A stretch of 44,748 nt of DNA from a virus, in the IMG/VR virus record IMGVR_UViG_3300010354_000158, positions 1 through 44,748 of that record; one strand, 5' to 3'. Under the pieces are notes generated by a model. It was not told the origin of the DNA. It did not search any database and saw only the letters and a list, made by a program, of their open reading frames with translations. Position 1 is the stretch's first letter. Each line of letters opens with the position of its first letter. A program made the translations under genes and the position numbers. Shown in pieces: positions 1-8,443 of the stretch.

Positions 1-918
1 AATGATAAGTTCACCTTCAGTGGAAATACCAGTAAAGTGGTTTTTTGTTACCCTGATTTTGGTTACTTTAGCAAGATCAATCGTCTTTCCATTGACTTTA
101 AACGGCAACTTCTTAACAGCAGCTTCCAACATACCACCAAAATGAAGTTTGACAGCCATATCATACACAAAAGCCAAACCACCAGTCTCTTTAGGGTTTA
201 CACTATTGCTGCCAGCGTGAAGCCTCATAATTGAAACAAAGGTGATATTGATTGGATATTCTTTGTACCTCGTCCTCGTAACAAGTGGTTCAATATAATT
301 GCTAAAATTGTTCTTGTGTACTTTTGCGTTGTGCATCGGAAGGTCCATTTTATCTTCCTTGATTTTATCCATAGCAGGAGCACATTTGAGTTTATTCTGA
401 CTATCAACAAAAACACAAATGTCTTGCGGGAATTTCGTATCTATTTTAGATGCAGGTACCAAGACATCTGCGATGATGTAGTCATACATCTCTTCAAGAT
501 TTTCAAAACCGTCTCTAAAAAGAAAATTACCTTTATCCCATACCTTGACAAGTTCACCAGTGTCTTCATCTACTACTTCTCGGTAATCACAATCCATACC
601 CATGAATTTCGCGTGTTCAAAAGAAAATTTACCTTCAGTTGAGACAATAATTGGATAGATGTTATTCTTTTGACATTCGATAATAGAATGCAAAAGTAAA
701 GTGGTTTTTCCTGTATCAGAATAACCTGTGATAGAAGAACAGTTATTTACTGGAAATCCTTTAAAACCTACTGCATCTGCCACACATGGTGGGAAATTAA
801 TATAACTAAGCGGTTTTTGTTTTCTTGATTGATTTGCAGGTGATTTTTTATAGGACGTCCAAAAGTCCATTTTGTCATCAACATCGTTTGATGCTGGTTT
901 ATTAGTTTTTTTTGCCAT
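1..918 (-). CDS. RecA/UvsX-family recombinase, partial (3' end outside window)
   Basis: ATP-dependent strand-exchange protein for recombination-dependent phage replication and repair. The frame opens with MAKKTNKPAS at 918 and stays open for 306 codons to the left edge, so the C-terminus is missing. A P-loop GYSDTGKT lies at residues 65-72, a strand ending in a likely catalytic Glu (VSTEG, E95) follows, and a Walker B-like VFVDSQ has D172. Near residues 238-248 an ETGGLAF stretch matches the RecA loop-2/TGG region, followed by KVTKNHF as in RecA cores. The N-terminal extension before the P-loop is typical of phage UvsX. It follows the SSB-like gene by 95 bases and is probably co-transcribed with it. 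The family is clear; UvsX versus RecA is not decided here. Confidence 0.88.
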   Translation of the reverse strand, partial: MAKKTNKPASNDVDDKMDFWTSYKKSPANQSRKQKPLSYINFPPCVADAVGFKGFPVNNCSSITGYSDTGKTTLLLHSIIECQKNNIYPIIVSTEGKFSFEHAKFMGMDCDYREVVDEDTGELVKVWDKGNFLFRDGFENLEEMYDYIIADVLVPASKIDTKFPQDICVFVDSQNKLKCAPAMDKIKEDKMDLPMHNAKVHKNNFSNYIEPLVTRTRYKEYPINITFVSIMRLHAGSNSVNPKETGGLAFVYDMAVKLHFGGMLEAAVKKLPFKVNGKTIDLAKVTKIRVTKNHFTGISTEGELII

Positions 919-944
919 AGTTTAATTTTTTAGACGGTTTAAAA

Positions 945-975
945 TGGGGACTACGAACTTACATCGCAATCCCCA
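945..975 (-). terminator. Intergenic hairpin between SSB-like and RecA-like genes
   Basis: TGGGGA (945-950) pairs with TCCCCA (970-975). An inner CGA/TCG helix (954-956 with 964-966) continues the stem beyond mismatches and closes a 7-base loop. On the minus strand only a short ATTTT follows, so this is a weak terminator, an attenuator setting the recombinase/SSB ratio, or an mRNA-stability element. The rest of 919-1013 holds no gene. Confidence 0.4.
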
Positions 976-1013
976 AAAAACCTAAATGAAACAGATTTAC
1001 TTATTACATTAAC

Positions 1014-2006
1014 TTAAAATGGAAGGTCTTCATCATCGCTGACAACAAATTCATCGTCATCTGGTGAAGAAGTTGCACCTTTCGATACAGGAACGGATGC
1101 AGGAGCCGTTGCGGGTGCATAATTGGTGACGTTTGCAATATCGACATCTTGGCCGATAGAAACGTACTTGAACTTAACCACACCGTCTTTGTCAACACCG
1201 TTTTCAACAAGGTCATATCCCATTTGGTTGAGAACCTTCAGGAACATATTTTTTGAAAAATTGACCATGTGATTTTTGATGAACTTGATGTAGAAAGAGT
1301 CCATAGAAGCCCTCAAAAGTTCTTTGTCGTCTGCATTGTCTTCCAGCAACTTGAGGTAGGTCTCATTCCAGTTGTCATTAACGACCTTGCTGGATTTTGA
1401 AGGGTCTCCAAAACGTGAGCCAATAGACTCTTCTCCCTGACGAACATAGATGTTGAAAACCTGCTTGCCATTGATTACAAGAAGTTCTTTGTAGTCAGGT
1501 GGGCAATATGCCTTACCAACACTGATAGTTATTGGCTCAAGCACATTCGGGTCTACATTAGCCAGTTTCTGAAGCATTTCCTTACCCTTGAGGGTAAAAG
1601 CAGTCTTGATGATGTAAACAGCTCCGATAGCCTTATTGTTCTTCGGATTGTTTTGGTCAACCGCTTCGAAGGGGTTGATGTAGGTTTGGTTCGGATCAAA
1701 CAGGGTGATTTGGATTTTCTTGGTAACTTTACCCTTAATTGTCTCTTCAATAACCGAAGCAGACTTCAAGAATCCAGAGACCTTCGTTTCTGAAGGAAGC
1801 GTCCAATATTCTTTACCGTCGCTATGGCGTTTTTGGTTGTCATCAAGCCTTAGCGTGACCCTGAAATGCGCGGTGTCGTTAACACCTTTTTGGTAATTTT
1901 CCTCGTTTGGAGCGAGGACATTGGTGAAAAGTGATAAGTAAGCTGTTTGAAACCCGACGAACGGGTTTTCTGATTGATTGGTACCATTGTTTTGGTTTCC
2001 TAACAT
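1014..2006 (-). CDS. Single-stranded DNA-binding protein-like
   Basis: 330 aa. Probably coats single-stranded DNA at replication forks and hands it to the recombinase encoded next to it. The clearest sign is the C-terminus: a low-complexity Ala/Pro/Ser linker (about residues 290-312) followed by a very acidic tip ending DDDEFVVSDDEDLPF. This closely resembles the acidic tip with terminal IPF/LPF of bacterial SSBs, which recruits partner proteins. The body (about 20-285) is a mixed beta-rich region that could hold an OB fold or a gp32-type core, but I see no diagnostic metal-binding cysteines. It starts with ATG at 2006, about 40 bases downstream of a TATCTTTG promoter element on the same strand. 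Function is inferred from the tail and from the RecA-like neighbour. Confidence 0.6.
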   Translation of the reverse strand: MLGNQNNGTNQSENPFVGFQTAYLSLFTNVLAPNEENYQKGVNDTAHFRVTLRLDDNQKRHSDGKEYWTLPSETKVSGFLKSASVIEETIKGKVTKKIQITLFDPNQTYINPFEAVDQNNPKNNKAIGAVYIIKTAFTLKGKEMLQKLANVDPNVLEPITISVGKAYCPPDYKELLVINGKQVFNIYVRQGEESIGSRFGDPSKSSKVVNDNWNETYLKLLEDNADDKELLRASMDSFYIKFIKNHMVNFSKNMFLKVLNQMGYDLVENGVDKDGVVKFKYVSIGQDVDIANVTNYAPATAPASVPVSKGATSSPDDDEFVVSDDEDLPF

Positions 2007-2045
2007 AACATTGAAAGTTTAAAGTGTGTGAAAAAAATTGTGCTG

Positions 2046-2053
2046 CAAAGATA
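2046..2053 (-). promoter_or_regulatory. Bacteroidetes-type -7 promoter element (TATCTTTG)
   Basis: The plus strand reads CAAAGATA, so the minus strand reads TATCTTTGCAGCAC. The same 14 bases occur at 23186-23199 upstream of the primase-helicase. It fits the TAnnTTTG -7 consensus of Bacteroidetes. No clean TTG is seen 20 bases upstream. It lies 40 bases before the SSB-like start. Confidence 0.6.
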
Positions 2054-2093
2054 CGATGTTATTTGGTAACTGAAAAGTTTTTTTCAAATTTTT

Positions 2094-2771
2094 TTAGAAA
2101 CTATTTTTTACGTAGTTTTCATCGTAGCCTTTCATTACATCAGAAGATTTTAAAATATACTCCTCTGGTGCCTTTTCGACATTTGGGAGATTTTTTACAT
2201 CGACCCTGAAAGTAGGGTCATCGTGCATATTCGTTTTTGCGTTAGCGACCATGTACTTATACTTGTCCTCCTGTGTCGGTTGCCAATAGTCAGTCAACTT
2301 GACATTGTAGGGGAAGCTGTGCAAGGATTGTAATTGCAATTTCTCTGTCGGTGTAGGAACGCGCATTTCCAATTCGCGTTTGACACGTTGTGCAGTTTCA
2401 GCAGATTTATTTTCCAAATCCTCGAATTTTTGGTTCAACTCTGATTTAAAGGATTCATTTCCTTTCAGTAGTTCACCTATCTTTCCAAGAACGTCTTGTA
2501 CTGTTTTATTTATTTCGTCTTGTTTTAGTACTAATTGGGTTACGTCGAGTTGGACGGCGTTATCTGAAACTTCTGCGGGTTGGGTGACAGTAGCATCAGC
2601 TGGGGCTGCATCCTGTGGGGCATTTGTGTCCTGTGGAACATCGCCTCCCTGTTGCTGTGCAGCGGCTGCTTGTGCAACGTCTCCCAAACCAAAGGCATCA
2701 TCAATCTCATCTTCGTTCAATGGCCTTCTGCCGTAGTAGTTGTAATTGGTTATAAAATCAAAGTTGTTCAT
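2094..2771 (-). CDS. Hypothetical protein with Ala/Gln/Pro-rich linker and coiled coil
   Basis: 225 aa, not recognised. The N-terminus (NNFDFITNYNYYGRRPL) and an acidic stretch are followed by an A/Q/P/D-rich low-complexity region at about residues 33-65. A heptad-like stretch, probably a coiled coil, spans about residues 75-135. The C-terminal third is a charged, aromatic domain (KLTDYWQPTQEDKYKYMVAN). It lies 18 bases after the 57-aa gene and at the end of the tail block, so it may be a virion or assembly protein, but nothing identifies a role. The 9-mer TGGACGGCG lies inside it at 2551 and is read as Ala-Val-Gln. Confidence 0.7.
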   Translation of the reverse strand: MNNFDFITNYNYYGRRPLNEDEIDDAFGLGDVAQAAAAQQQGGDVPQDTNAPQDAAPADATVTQPAEVSDNAVQLDVTQLVLKQDEINKTVQDVLGKIGELLKGNESFKSELNQKFEDLENKSAETAQRVKRELEMRVPTPTEKLQLQSLHSFPYNVKLTDYWQPTQEDKYKYMVANAKTNMHDDPTFRVDVKNLPNVEKAPEEYILKSSDVMKGYDENYVKNSF

Positions 2772-2789
2772 TCTTATCTGTTTTTAGGG

Positions 2790-2963
2790 TCAGTCTTTTA
2801 ATAGTTGTCTTCCATCTTCAACAAGAAAGGTCTTATCCACGACTTCCAACATACCATTAGACTCTTTCATTTTTACACTTTTCCTTTTTACAGTCTTCTC
2901 TTTTGTTTCAACTGCTTCAAATTTTTCAGTTTTATTCAGGTACTGATTCAAAATGTTTTTCAT
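2790..2963 (-). CDS. Small basic hypothetical protein (57 aa)
   Basis: An open frame from ATG at 2963 (MKNILNQYLNKTEKF) to TGA at 2790, rich in Lys and Glu. It fills the gap between the 1657-aa gene and the 225-aa gene and ends 18 bases before the latter. It has an ATTTAT-type element 19-29 bases upstream (2982-2992), the same kind found before virion genes. No domain is recognised. The position and the shared upstream element make it a plausible gene despite its size. Confidence 0.55.
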   Translation of the reverse strand: MKNILNQYLNKTEKFEAVETKEKTVKRKSVKMKESNGMLEVVDKTFLVEDGRQLLKD

Positions 2964-2981
2964 TTTTAAAAATTGTTTTTT

Positions 2982-2992
2982 AAATAAATATT
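2982..2992 (-). promoter_or_regulatory. ATTTAT element (putative late promoter)
   Basis: The plus strand reads AAATAAATATT, so the coding (minus) strand reads AATATTTATTT, 19 bases before the start of the 57-aa gene. It matches the element upstream of the tail sheath, tape measure and neck genes. Confidence 0.4.
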
Positions 2993-2998
2993 CAACTT

Positions 2999-5900
2999 TT
3001 ATCTTTTCGATGCAATGTTTATAGCTGTCGGCATAAATTGGTATGCCATGACAGGTATGAAGTTGGCCGCTGGTTTCATATTCGAGATTTTATTGTTACT
3101 ATGGAAATTATAAAAAATACCATTATAAAAAATACCAATATGTGTTATAATAGAAAAAGGATATTCGTTTGTTTTTGGTTTTAGATTGTCTGGAACCCGT
3201 CTGTTTATTGTCAATTGGTTTATTCTTGCTCGATTATTACTATTTTTAATAACTTCAAAAGATTCATCAATATATTTAGACCCAATTGTTAAACCAAAAA
3301 GAAAAGAACCATTTTTAAGCCCTGCATCTATAAGATCCTGATTACTCCAATTAGTTAATTTTTGATTTGGAGAGAAATATTGAACATTACCATTTTCTGG
3401 TAATCCAACAGCCCATTCCCAAGCATCTCCTAAAATATTTTGGTTTTTATATATACCGAGTTCTGAAAGTGCAAGTTTAACCCATTTTGCACAGTTTGCA
3501 CCAACGACACCGTAACTATTAAAATTGTTTGGATTAAATACAGATGCTAACTTACTACTAAACGTAGCTGAATTAATATTACTGCCCAATAAATACGAAG
3601 CAACTTTTCCATCTGAACCGACGACTCTAAAGACTTCGTTGGGGTTATTTACAGCAGTTGTTCCGATATTCAAGCCTCCAGATAAGATAGCATCTGCTTC
3701 TGCGGTAGTAAACCCGACATTTATAAGACCATCTCTACTATAATATTCACTATCTTTTCCATCAACGATTATGCTGTAATCTTGAGCTGCTGTAACATCT
3801 GTCTGCAATTTATCATTCACTCCGATGTTGAAGTAACTGGTAATCTTGTCAACAAGCGGATACACAAATTTTGAAATTCGCCGTCCACCAAACTCCGTGA
3901 CCATATCATGTGGAGTAATAGTATGTTTGACATTAGTAATCATGTGCGCACCATGAAACAAAGGTATGTTATCCAACTGAAAATACATGGTCGGGAAAAT
4001 CTGTGTATTTCCCATACATTCCACATCGGTTCTGTAACTTCTCACAGCATAGGCATTATAAAGGTCTGCACCCATATAAATCCTTTTTGTGCCGCCCTTG
4101 CCTCCAGCCAATTGATCCTGAATAGTCATGCTTTCAGCAGTCTCCCTGTGGTCTTCCTGTGTAACATTTACCTTTTTAAAAATGCTTTGATTTTGGTCGG
4201 CGTAAGAGACCCTGAAGATGCAGAGATTAAACTTGTCAAGATATTCTTTCGAGTATGGTGTAACACTGTTTACATAATAAGAAGGGACATTTTTTTGACT
4301 AAATCCAGGTGGCACAAACGTCTTACTTCTTGCATTAAAATCAAACCCATCGTTTAAGTAATAAGCACTTTCTGCATTAAGGTCAAGTACTTTACTGTTA
4401 CCAGCGACATACTGGAAAATCATACATGAACCACCTTCTGTATTTTCGACGTTGGTATAGGGTCTGAAGATATTAGACACCTCGTTTTTATTTCCAAATT
4501 GAACGAAAGCTGGGATGTTATAGAAGTTGAAATTGTTATCTTTTATTATCCTCGAAATGAAAAAATAAATATTCCCATCTATCTGACCCGAATACGTCAA
4601 AAGTGGTGTGGGATTAAGAACAACCTTATCTCCAATATCAGACCAAGTCCTGTCAATAAAATAACAATGCTCAATTAATTTTGTGGGCCGATTACCTTTC
4701 CTTAGATACCTTGAGAAATTATAAACCTTACCGTCACTTGTATTATACGAAAGCCATTTATCGTAAATGTTTTTTAAATGTTTGTAAATAACAATTTTTA
4801 AGTTCTTGTCAACCACTAAATTGTTTTCCTCTGCATTCTGTTCGGTATTTGCGTTGGGGGTAGCATTTTGTTTTGGGGACAATAGATAAACAAAAGTCTC
4901 TGCAAATGTTTTAGCATAAGCAGTAACCCTGTTGGTATCTGTCATATATACCATCTGGTTATCAGAAGGTACAGAGGGGATTATGACTTTGTTGACTTTT
5001 TTAAATAATTGTAATAAAAAATCTTTTGCTTGATTATATTGAGATTCTGTAATGTTTGTTCTCTTACGGTAATAAATATAATATACTAAAGCTGAATCAA
5101 GTTCACCAGAAAACAAAAATTCATCACTAAATTGTCTAAAAACATTAAAAAAATAATCGTTATTATCTTCAAAAGTTTTGAAAGGTTTAAATATGTTTTC
5201 ATTTGCTATCAAAGAAAAATTTGGATTGTTTTTTATATCTTCTGTTAAAAAATTGGGGTATTTTTTTTGAAAAGATATTCCACCCAAATACGCAGCATAA
5301 AGATATGGTATATTCGATAGATTTGCGGAAGTCTTGTCTTTTAGATTAGTATAATAACTTGAATCTTTAAACCCGATAGAATATAAAAACATGAAAGCTC
5401 TTGCATTATAATTGTTATCAGTATAATAAAATTGATTGAATAAATTAGCTCCTCTATTATAATTCGTAAAACTTTTACCCATACCACTAAACAATGTCAC
5501 ATCATCCAAAAAAGTAATTAACGGTTCTGTAGTATCCAAAGTCCTGCTACCGACCAATGTATTATATCTTAACAAAAGATGCTGATATATAGTCGGATTT
5601 GTGAAACAATCGGAATAATCGAGTATATTCAAAGCGATAGGTTCACTTATAAAGAAGTTTTCATTTTTTAACCCTTCAGATAATACAGTAGATATATTTT
5701 TCCTGATTCTATTCGTTAGAACGTCTGTTATATTGGCAGCAAAAGTCTTTGGTGCAAAACCTTTAAGACTTGTTTCAAGATTGTTTAAATCCGATAAAGG
5801 TATTTCGTATAATGGATTTAGATTGGTTGTAGCAGTGGATGTATTATATGATTGGTAATAATTTGTAAGATCACCTCTAACCTTTAGTCTTATGTTATCT

Positions 5901-7972
5901 ACGTTGTTTTGGGCGTATTGGACGGCGGAATTTACAAAATCCGTTATGTTGGTATTTTTTAAAGTCTCTTTGACATTCGAATTAAACACCTTGGAGGTAA
6001 AGTATGCTGCCTCAAGTTGTGCAAATGAAAGGATTTTGCCGTCTGTCTTTCCACTGGAAGATAACGAATAATCACTTAGAAGATGCAACCTTGAAAACAT
6101 TACCTCAAACAATTCATCGAAATTGTTTCCGTTGTAATTAAAACTGTCCGCTGTGTCGTAACCGTTGGCACTGTAATCAAATGGATGTATCGGAACCCAT
6201 TTTTCACCCAAAGAGGTTGAATAGGACTGTATACTCCCCTGAAGAATATCTGTAAGTTGTTCAGATAAAGAATTGTTTAAAAGTTGATTGACAATATCTA
6301 TTTCTGGGTAATAAGGATTCGTTTCTCCCACTATATCTCCAAGCCAAACATCCACACCTGCTTCATTGTAAACACCTGGAAATGGATAGATTTTGTCGTG
6401 TGTATGTGGTATATCAGTACTCTTCAACGAGTTTGTAGTCCTGAAATAGTCTGCAAGCAAGCCAACACGTTCCTGACCATAGCTTTCTGCCTTTTGACAG
6501 ACACTATAAAGCTGGTCCAAGAAGACATCAACATTACCCATAATAACCTCTAAAACATTCCTGATTGTGGGGTTAAAACCTATTTCTTGTATAAACCCTG
6601 CATTCAAATCATTTACGATTTTCTCTTGGGTATTTGTCCTAAGCTCATTTACTTTAGTATTTACTGAATCGACATTACTGCGGATTTCATAAAACGAATA
6701 ATAGTAAACAGGTGTATAGACACCCATTTTATTTTCCACATCGCTTAGAACATAATATGCTTTATAGTCGATAGATTCTTGTTCGAATATGGCATCGGAA
6801 ATATCAGTTATTAATTCATCATTAATCTCTGTATAACCCTTTGATTTAGTCGGTGTGAAATATTCGAGTTTATAACTGCTCAAAGAAGGATAACCCTCCA
6901 AGATAGTGTTTATCTCTGTAATCCTGTTATTGATATTGGATTGAAGTTCTTCAACATTCCCTATCAACTTTTCTCCGAATAAACCAATGTCCCTGAAGAA
7001 CATATAACCTTGCAAACTATTAAAGGTTTCATAGTTTATATTATTGCCATAAACCTTGTCTTCCCTTTTAGTACAAGGCAAGCCAAGTATAGTTATTAAT
7101 TCGTTTATCTTTTCAGAGACAGTATTCAAAGCAGTTATAATGGCTATGTCTGGATTATCCTTCTTCTGATTCTCGATATACGTTGATATTTTAGTATATT
7201 TCTGCAAAAGGTCTGGTATAGACATCAATCCAACATCGCCGTTCAACAACTCATATTTTGACAAAAGGTCTTTACCAACAGCGGTATTATTCAAATCTAT
7301 CACATATTTCGTAATAATATCTGCCAAAAACGCATAATCATACCCGATAAATTTTGTTTTTATTGAAAAATCCCCTGTTTCGCCGTCCAACGTCGCCTTA
7401 AAATCAATCAAATTCAAATAATATGTTGTAGCTTTACCATAGTATCCTTTTACTGTCAATTCAAAAATAGGATACGGCATTGTAAAGAAGGCATTATACT
7501 TTGAGGTATTATAATAATCCTTTCCAACCTGTCTTTCATAGTCATTGAAAATGGCTGCACCTCTTACATCTACGAAGTCTATTTCGACGGTGGACGGCGT
7601 AAACATATTCATGCTGATTCTTATATTCGTTATTCCCAACCCCTCCTCTGTTTTTCCGCCGTCCACCCCTCCAATGTTACTATAATCAGTGGTAAGGTAT
7701 CCATCACTCTTTTTATTCCTGCCTATAAAATAAATCCCGTCTTCGTCTTGAGACTTGCTACTATAAGTGTTATTGGAAACAATGGTACTCCTGTTTTGGG
7801 GGAAAGCGCGTAATCTCGCAAAGATAAAAAGGTCTTCCGTTGGAACAGAAATGTTTCCAATAGGGTTCGGATCAACCACACAAGTGAAGTAAGAATCAGT
7901 GTTAACATTACCATTTGAAGTAGAATCAAACAGGTCTTCTACTACATATTTCAGGTCATTTAGATTAGCCAT
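2999..7972 (-). CDS. Giant baseplate/tail protein with C-terminal NlpC/P60-like Cys-His domain
   Basis: 1657 aa. The N-terminal part (residues about 1-220) has beta-rich segments such as TMPYPIFELTVKGYYG followed by LDGETGDFSIKTKFIGYDYAF, a style seen in large contractile-tail baseplate proteins. The middle is long and Asn/Tyr-rich. Around residues 1310-1385 a conserved-looking block includes IFPTMYFQLDNIPLFHGAH and ITPHDMVTEFGGRR, hub-like in character. The C-terminus looks enzymatic: ANCAKWVKLAL with Cys1494 and ITHIGIFYNG with His1611 have the spacing and flanks of an NlpC/P60- or CHAP-type peptidase. That would suit a tail-tip murein hydrolase used during entry. It is followed by the 57-aa gene and preceded by the LysM protein. 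The baseplate role is inferred; the peptidase call is moderate. Confidence 0.65.
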   Translation of the reverse strand: MANLNDLKYVVEDLFDSTSNGNVNTDSYFTCVVDPNPIGNISVPTEDLFIFARLRAFPQNRSTIVSNNTYSSKSQDEDGIYFIGRNKKSDGYLTTDYSNIGGVDGGKTEEGLGITNIRISMNMFTPSTVEIDFVDVRGAAIFNDYERQVGKDYYNTSKYNAFFTMPYPIFELTVKGYYGKATTYYLNLIDFKATLDGETGDFSIKTKFIGYDYAFLADIITKYVIDLNNTAVGKDLLSKYELLNGDVGLMSIPDLLQKYTKISTYIENQKKDNPDIAIITALNTVSEKINELITILGLPCTKREDKVYGNNINYETFNSLQGYMFFRDIGLFGEKLIGNVEELQSNINNRITEINTILEGYPSLSSYKLEYFTPTKSKGYTEINDELITDISDAIFEQESIDYKAYYVLSDVENKMGVYTPVYYYSFYEIRSNVDSVNTKVNELRTNTQEKIVNDLNAGFIQEIGFNPTIRNVLEVIMGNVDVFLDQLYSVCQKAESYGQERVGLLADYFRTTNSLKSTDIPHTHDKIYPFPGVYNEAGVDVWLGDIVGETNPYYPEIDIVNQLLNNSLSEQLTDILQGSIQSYSTSLGEKWVPIHPFDYSANGYDTADSFNYNGNNFDELFEVMFSRLHLLSDYSLSSSGKTDGKILSFAQLEAAYFTSKVFNSNVKETLKNTNITDFVNSAVQYAQNNVDNIRLKVRGDLTNYYQSYNTSTATTNLNPLYEIPLSDLNNLETSLKGFAPKTFAANITDVLTNRIRKNISTVLSEGLKNENFFISEPIALNILDYSDCFTNPTIYQHLLLRYNTLVGSRTLDTTEPLITFLDDVTLFSGMGKSFTNYNRGANLFNQFYYTDNNYNARAFMFLYSIGFKDSSYYTNLKDKTSANLSNIPYLYAAYLGGISFQKKYPNFLTEDIKNNPNFSLIANENIFKPFKTFEDNNDYFFNVFRQFSDEFLFSGELDSALVYYIYYRKRTNITESQYNQAKDFLLQLFKKVNKVIIPSVPSDNQMVYMTDTNRVTAYAKTFAETFVYLLSPKQNATPNANTEQNAEENNLVVDKNLKIVIYKHLKNIYDKWLSYNTSDGKVYNFSRYLRKGNRPTKLIEHCYFIDRTWSDIGDKVVLNPTPLLTYSGQIDGNIYFFISRIIKDNNFNFYNIPAFVQFGNKNEVSNIFRPYTNVENTEGGSCMIFQYVAGNSKVLDLNAESAYYLNDGFDFNARSKTFVPPGFSQKNVPSYYVNSVTPYSKEYLDKFNLCIFRVSYADQNQSIFKKVNVTQEDHRETAESMTIQDQLAGGKGGTKRIYMGADLYNAYAVRSYRTDVECMGNTQIFPTMYFQLDNIPLFHGAHMITNVKHTITPHDMVTEFGGRRISKFVYPLVDKITSYFNIGVNDKLQTDVTAAQDYSIIVDGKDSEYYSRDGLINVGFTTAEADAILSGGLNIGTTAVNNPNEVFRVVGSDGKVASYLLGSNINSATFSSKLASVFNPNNFNSYGVVGANCAKWVKLALSELGIYKNQNILGDAWEWAVGLPENGNVQYFSPNQKLTNWSNQDLIDAGLKNGSFLFGLTIGSKYIDESFEVIKNSNNRARINQLTINRRVPDNLKPKTNEYPFSIITHIGIFYNGIFYNFHSNNKISNMKPAANFIPVMAYQFMPTAINIASKR

Positions 7973-8114
7973 ATCTGTTTTTTAAAAAAATGCTTGTAAC
8001 TTATTGGTTGTCAAGCAGTTGTAGAGGTTTTTTTGTATTCTGGCGGTGCTAAAAATATATATCTTTAAACCCCCGTAGATTACATTCTTCTTTCGAACCT
8101 ATATCTTATGAACC

Positions 8115-8130
8115 ATGTTCTTTTGAACAT
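8115..8130. promoter_or_regulatory. Perfect palindromic hairpin upstream of the 1657-aa gene
   Basis: ATGTTC-TTTT-GAACAT is a perfect 6-bp stem with a 4-base loop in the 162-base gap 7973-8134. A near copy lies at 11992-12010 in the next intergenic gap. It has no T-run, so it is more likely an operator, a processing site or an mRNA-stability hairpin than a classical terminator. The gap contains no other convincing gene. Confidence 0.4.
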
Positions 8131-8134
8131 ATCA

Positions 8135-8443
8135 TTAATAATAGCTTTTGAATTTTTCCATAATGTCAATGTAGCGTTGGACGGCGGATTTGTAGGGGAA
8201 GGGAATTAAGATTATGGAACCATCAGGTATTTCATCTTCGTTTGTCCCCAGTGTAGCATTCGCAAACATTATTAAGGTTCCCCCATAGGGTGTTCCATAA
8301 TACTTCTGCGAAATAACATCCATCCTATCCCTGTCCTTATTCCAAAGATAAGTTTTATCACCACTTTCTGTTGGAAAGTCAACGTGTGGCACAATGGTTA
8401 TTTTTTCGTTTTCTATAAACGGGTCGTATATGTTATAATACAT
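8135..8443 (-). CDS. LysM-type baseplate wedge protein (T4 gp53-like)
   Basis: 102 aa. The central and C-terminal part, from DRMDVISQKYYGTPYGG through LIMFANATLGTNEDEIPDG to SIILIPFP, is a LysM-like domain: an initial D-x-hydrophobic-I-s-x-x-Y-Y-G, an ANa/NP-type turn, and a final IPxGxxLxIP strand. Phage T4 gp53 and related small baseplate proteins have this domain, where it bridges wedge parts or contacts peptidoglycan. Its ATG overlaps the stop of the upstream 1181-aa baseplate gene (TAATG), implying translational coupling. The 9-mer motif at 8178 is read as Ala-Val-Gln. Confidence 0.7.
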   Translation of the reverse strand: MYYNIYDPFIENEKITIVPHVDFPTESGDKTYLWNKDRDRMDVISQKYYGTPYGGTLIMFANATLGTNEDEIPDGSIILIPFPYKSAVQRYIDIMEKFKSYY

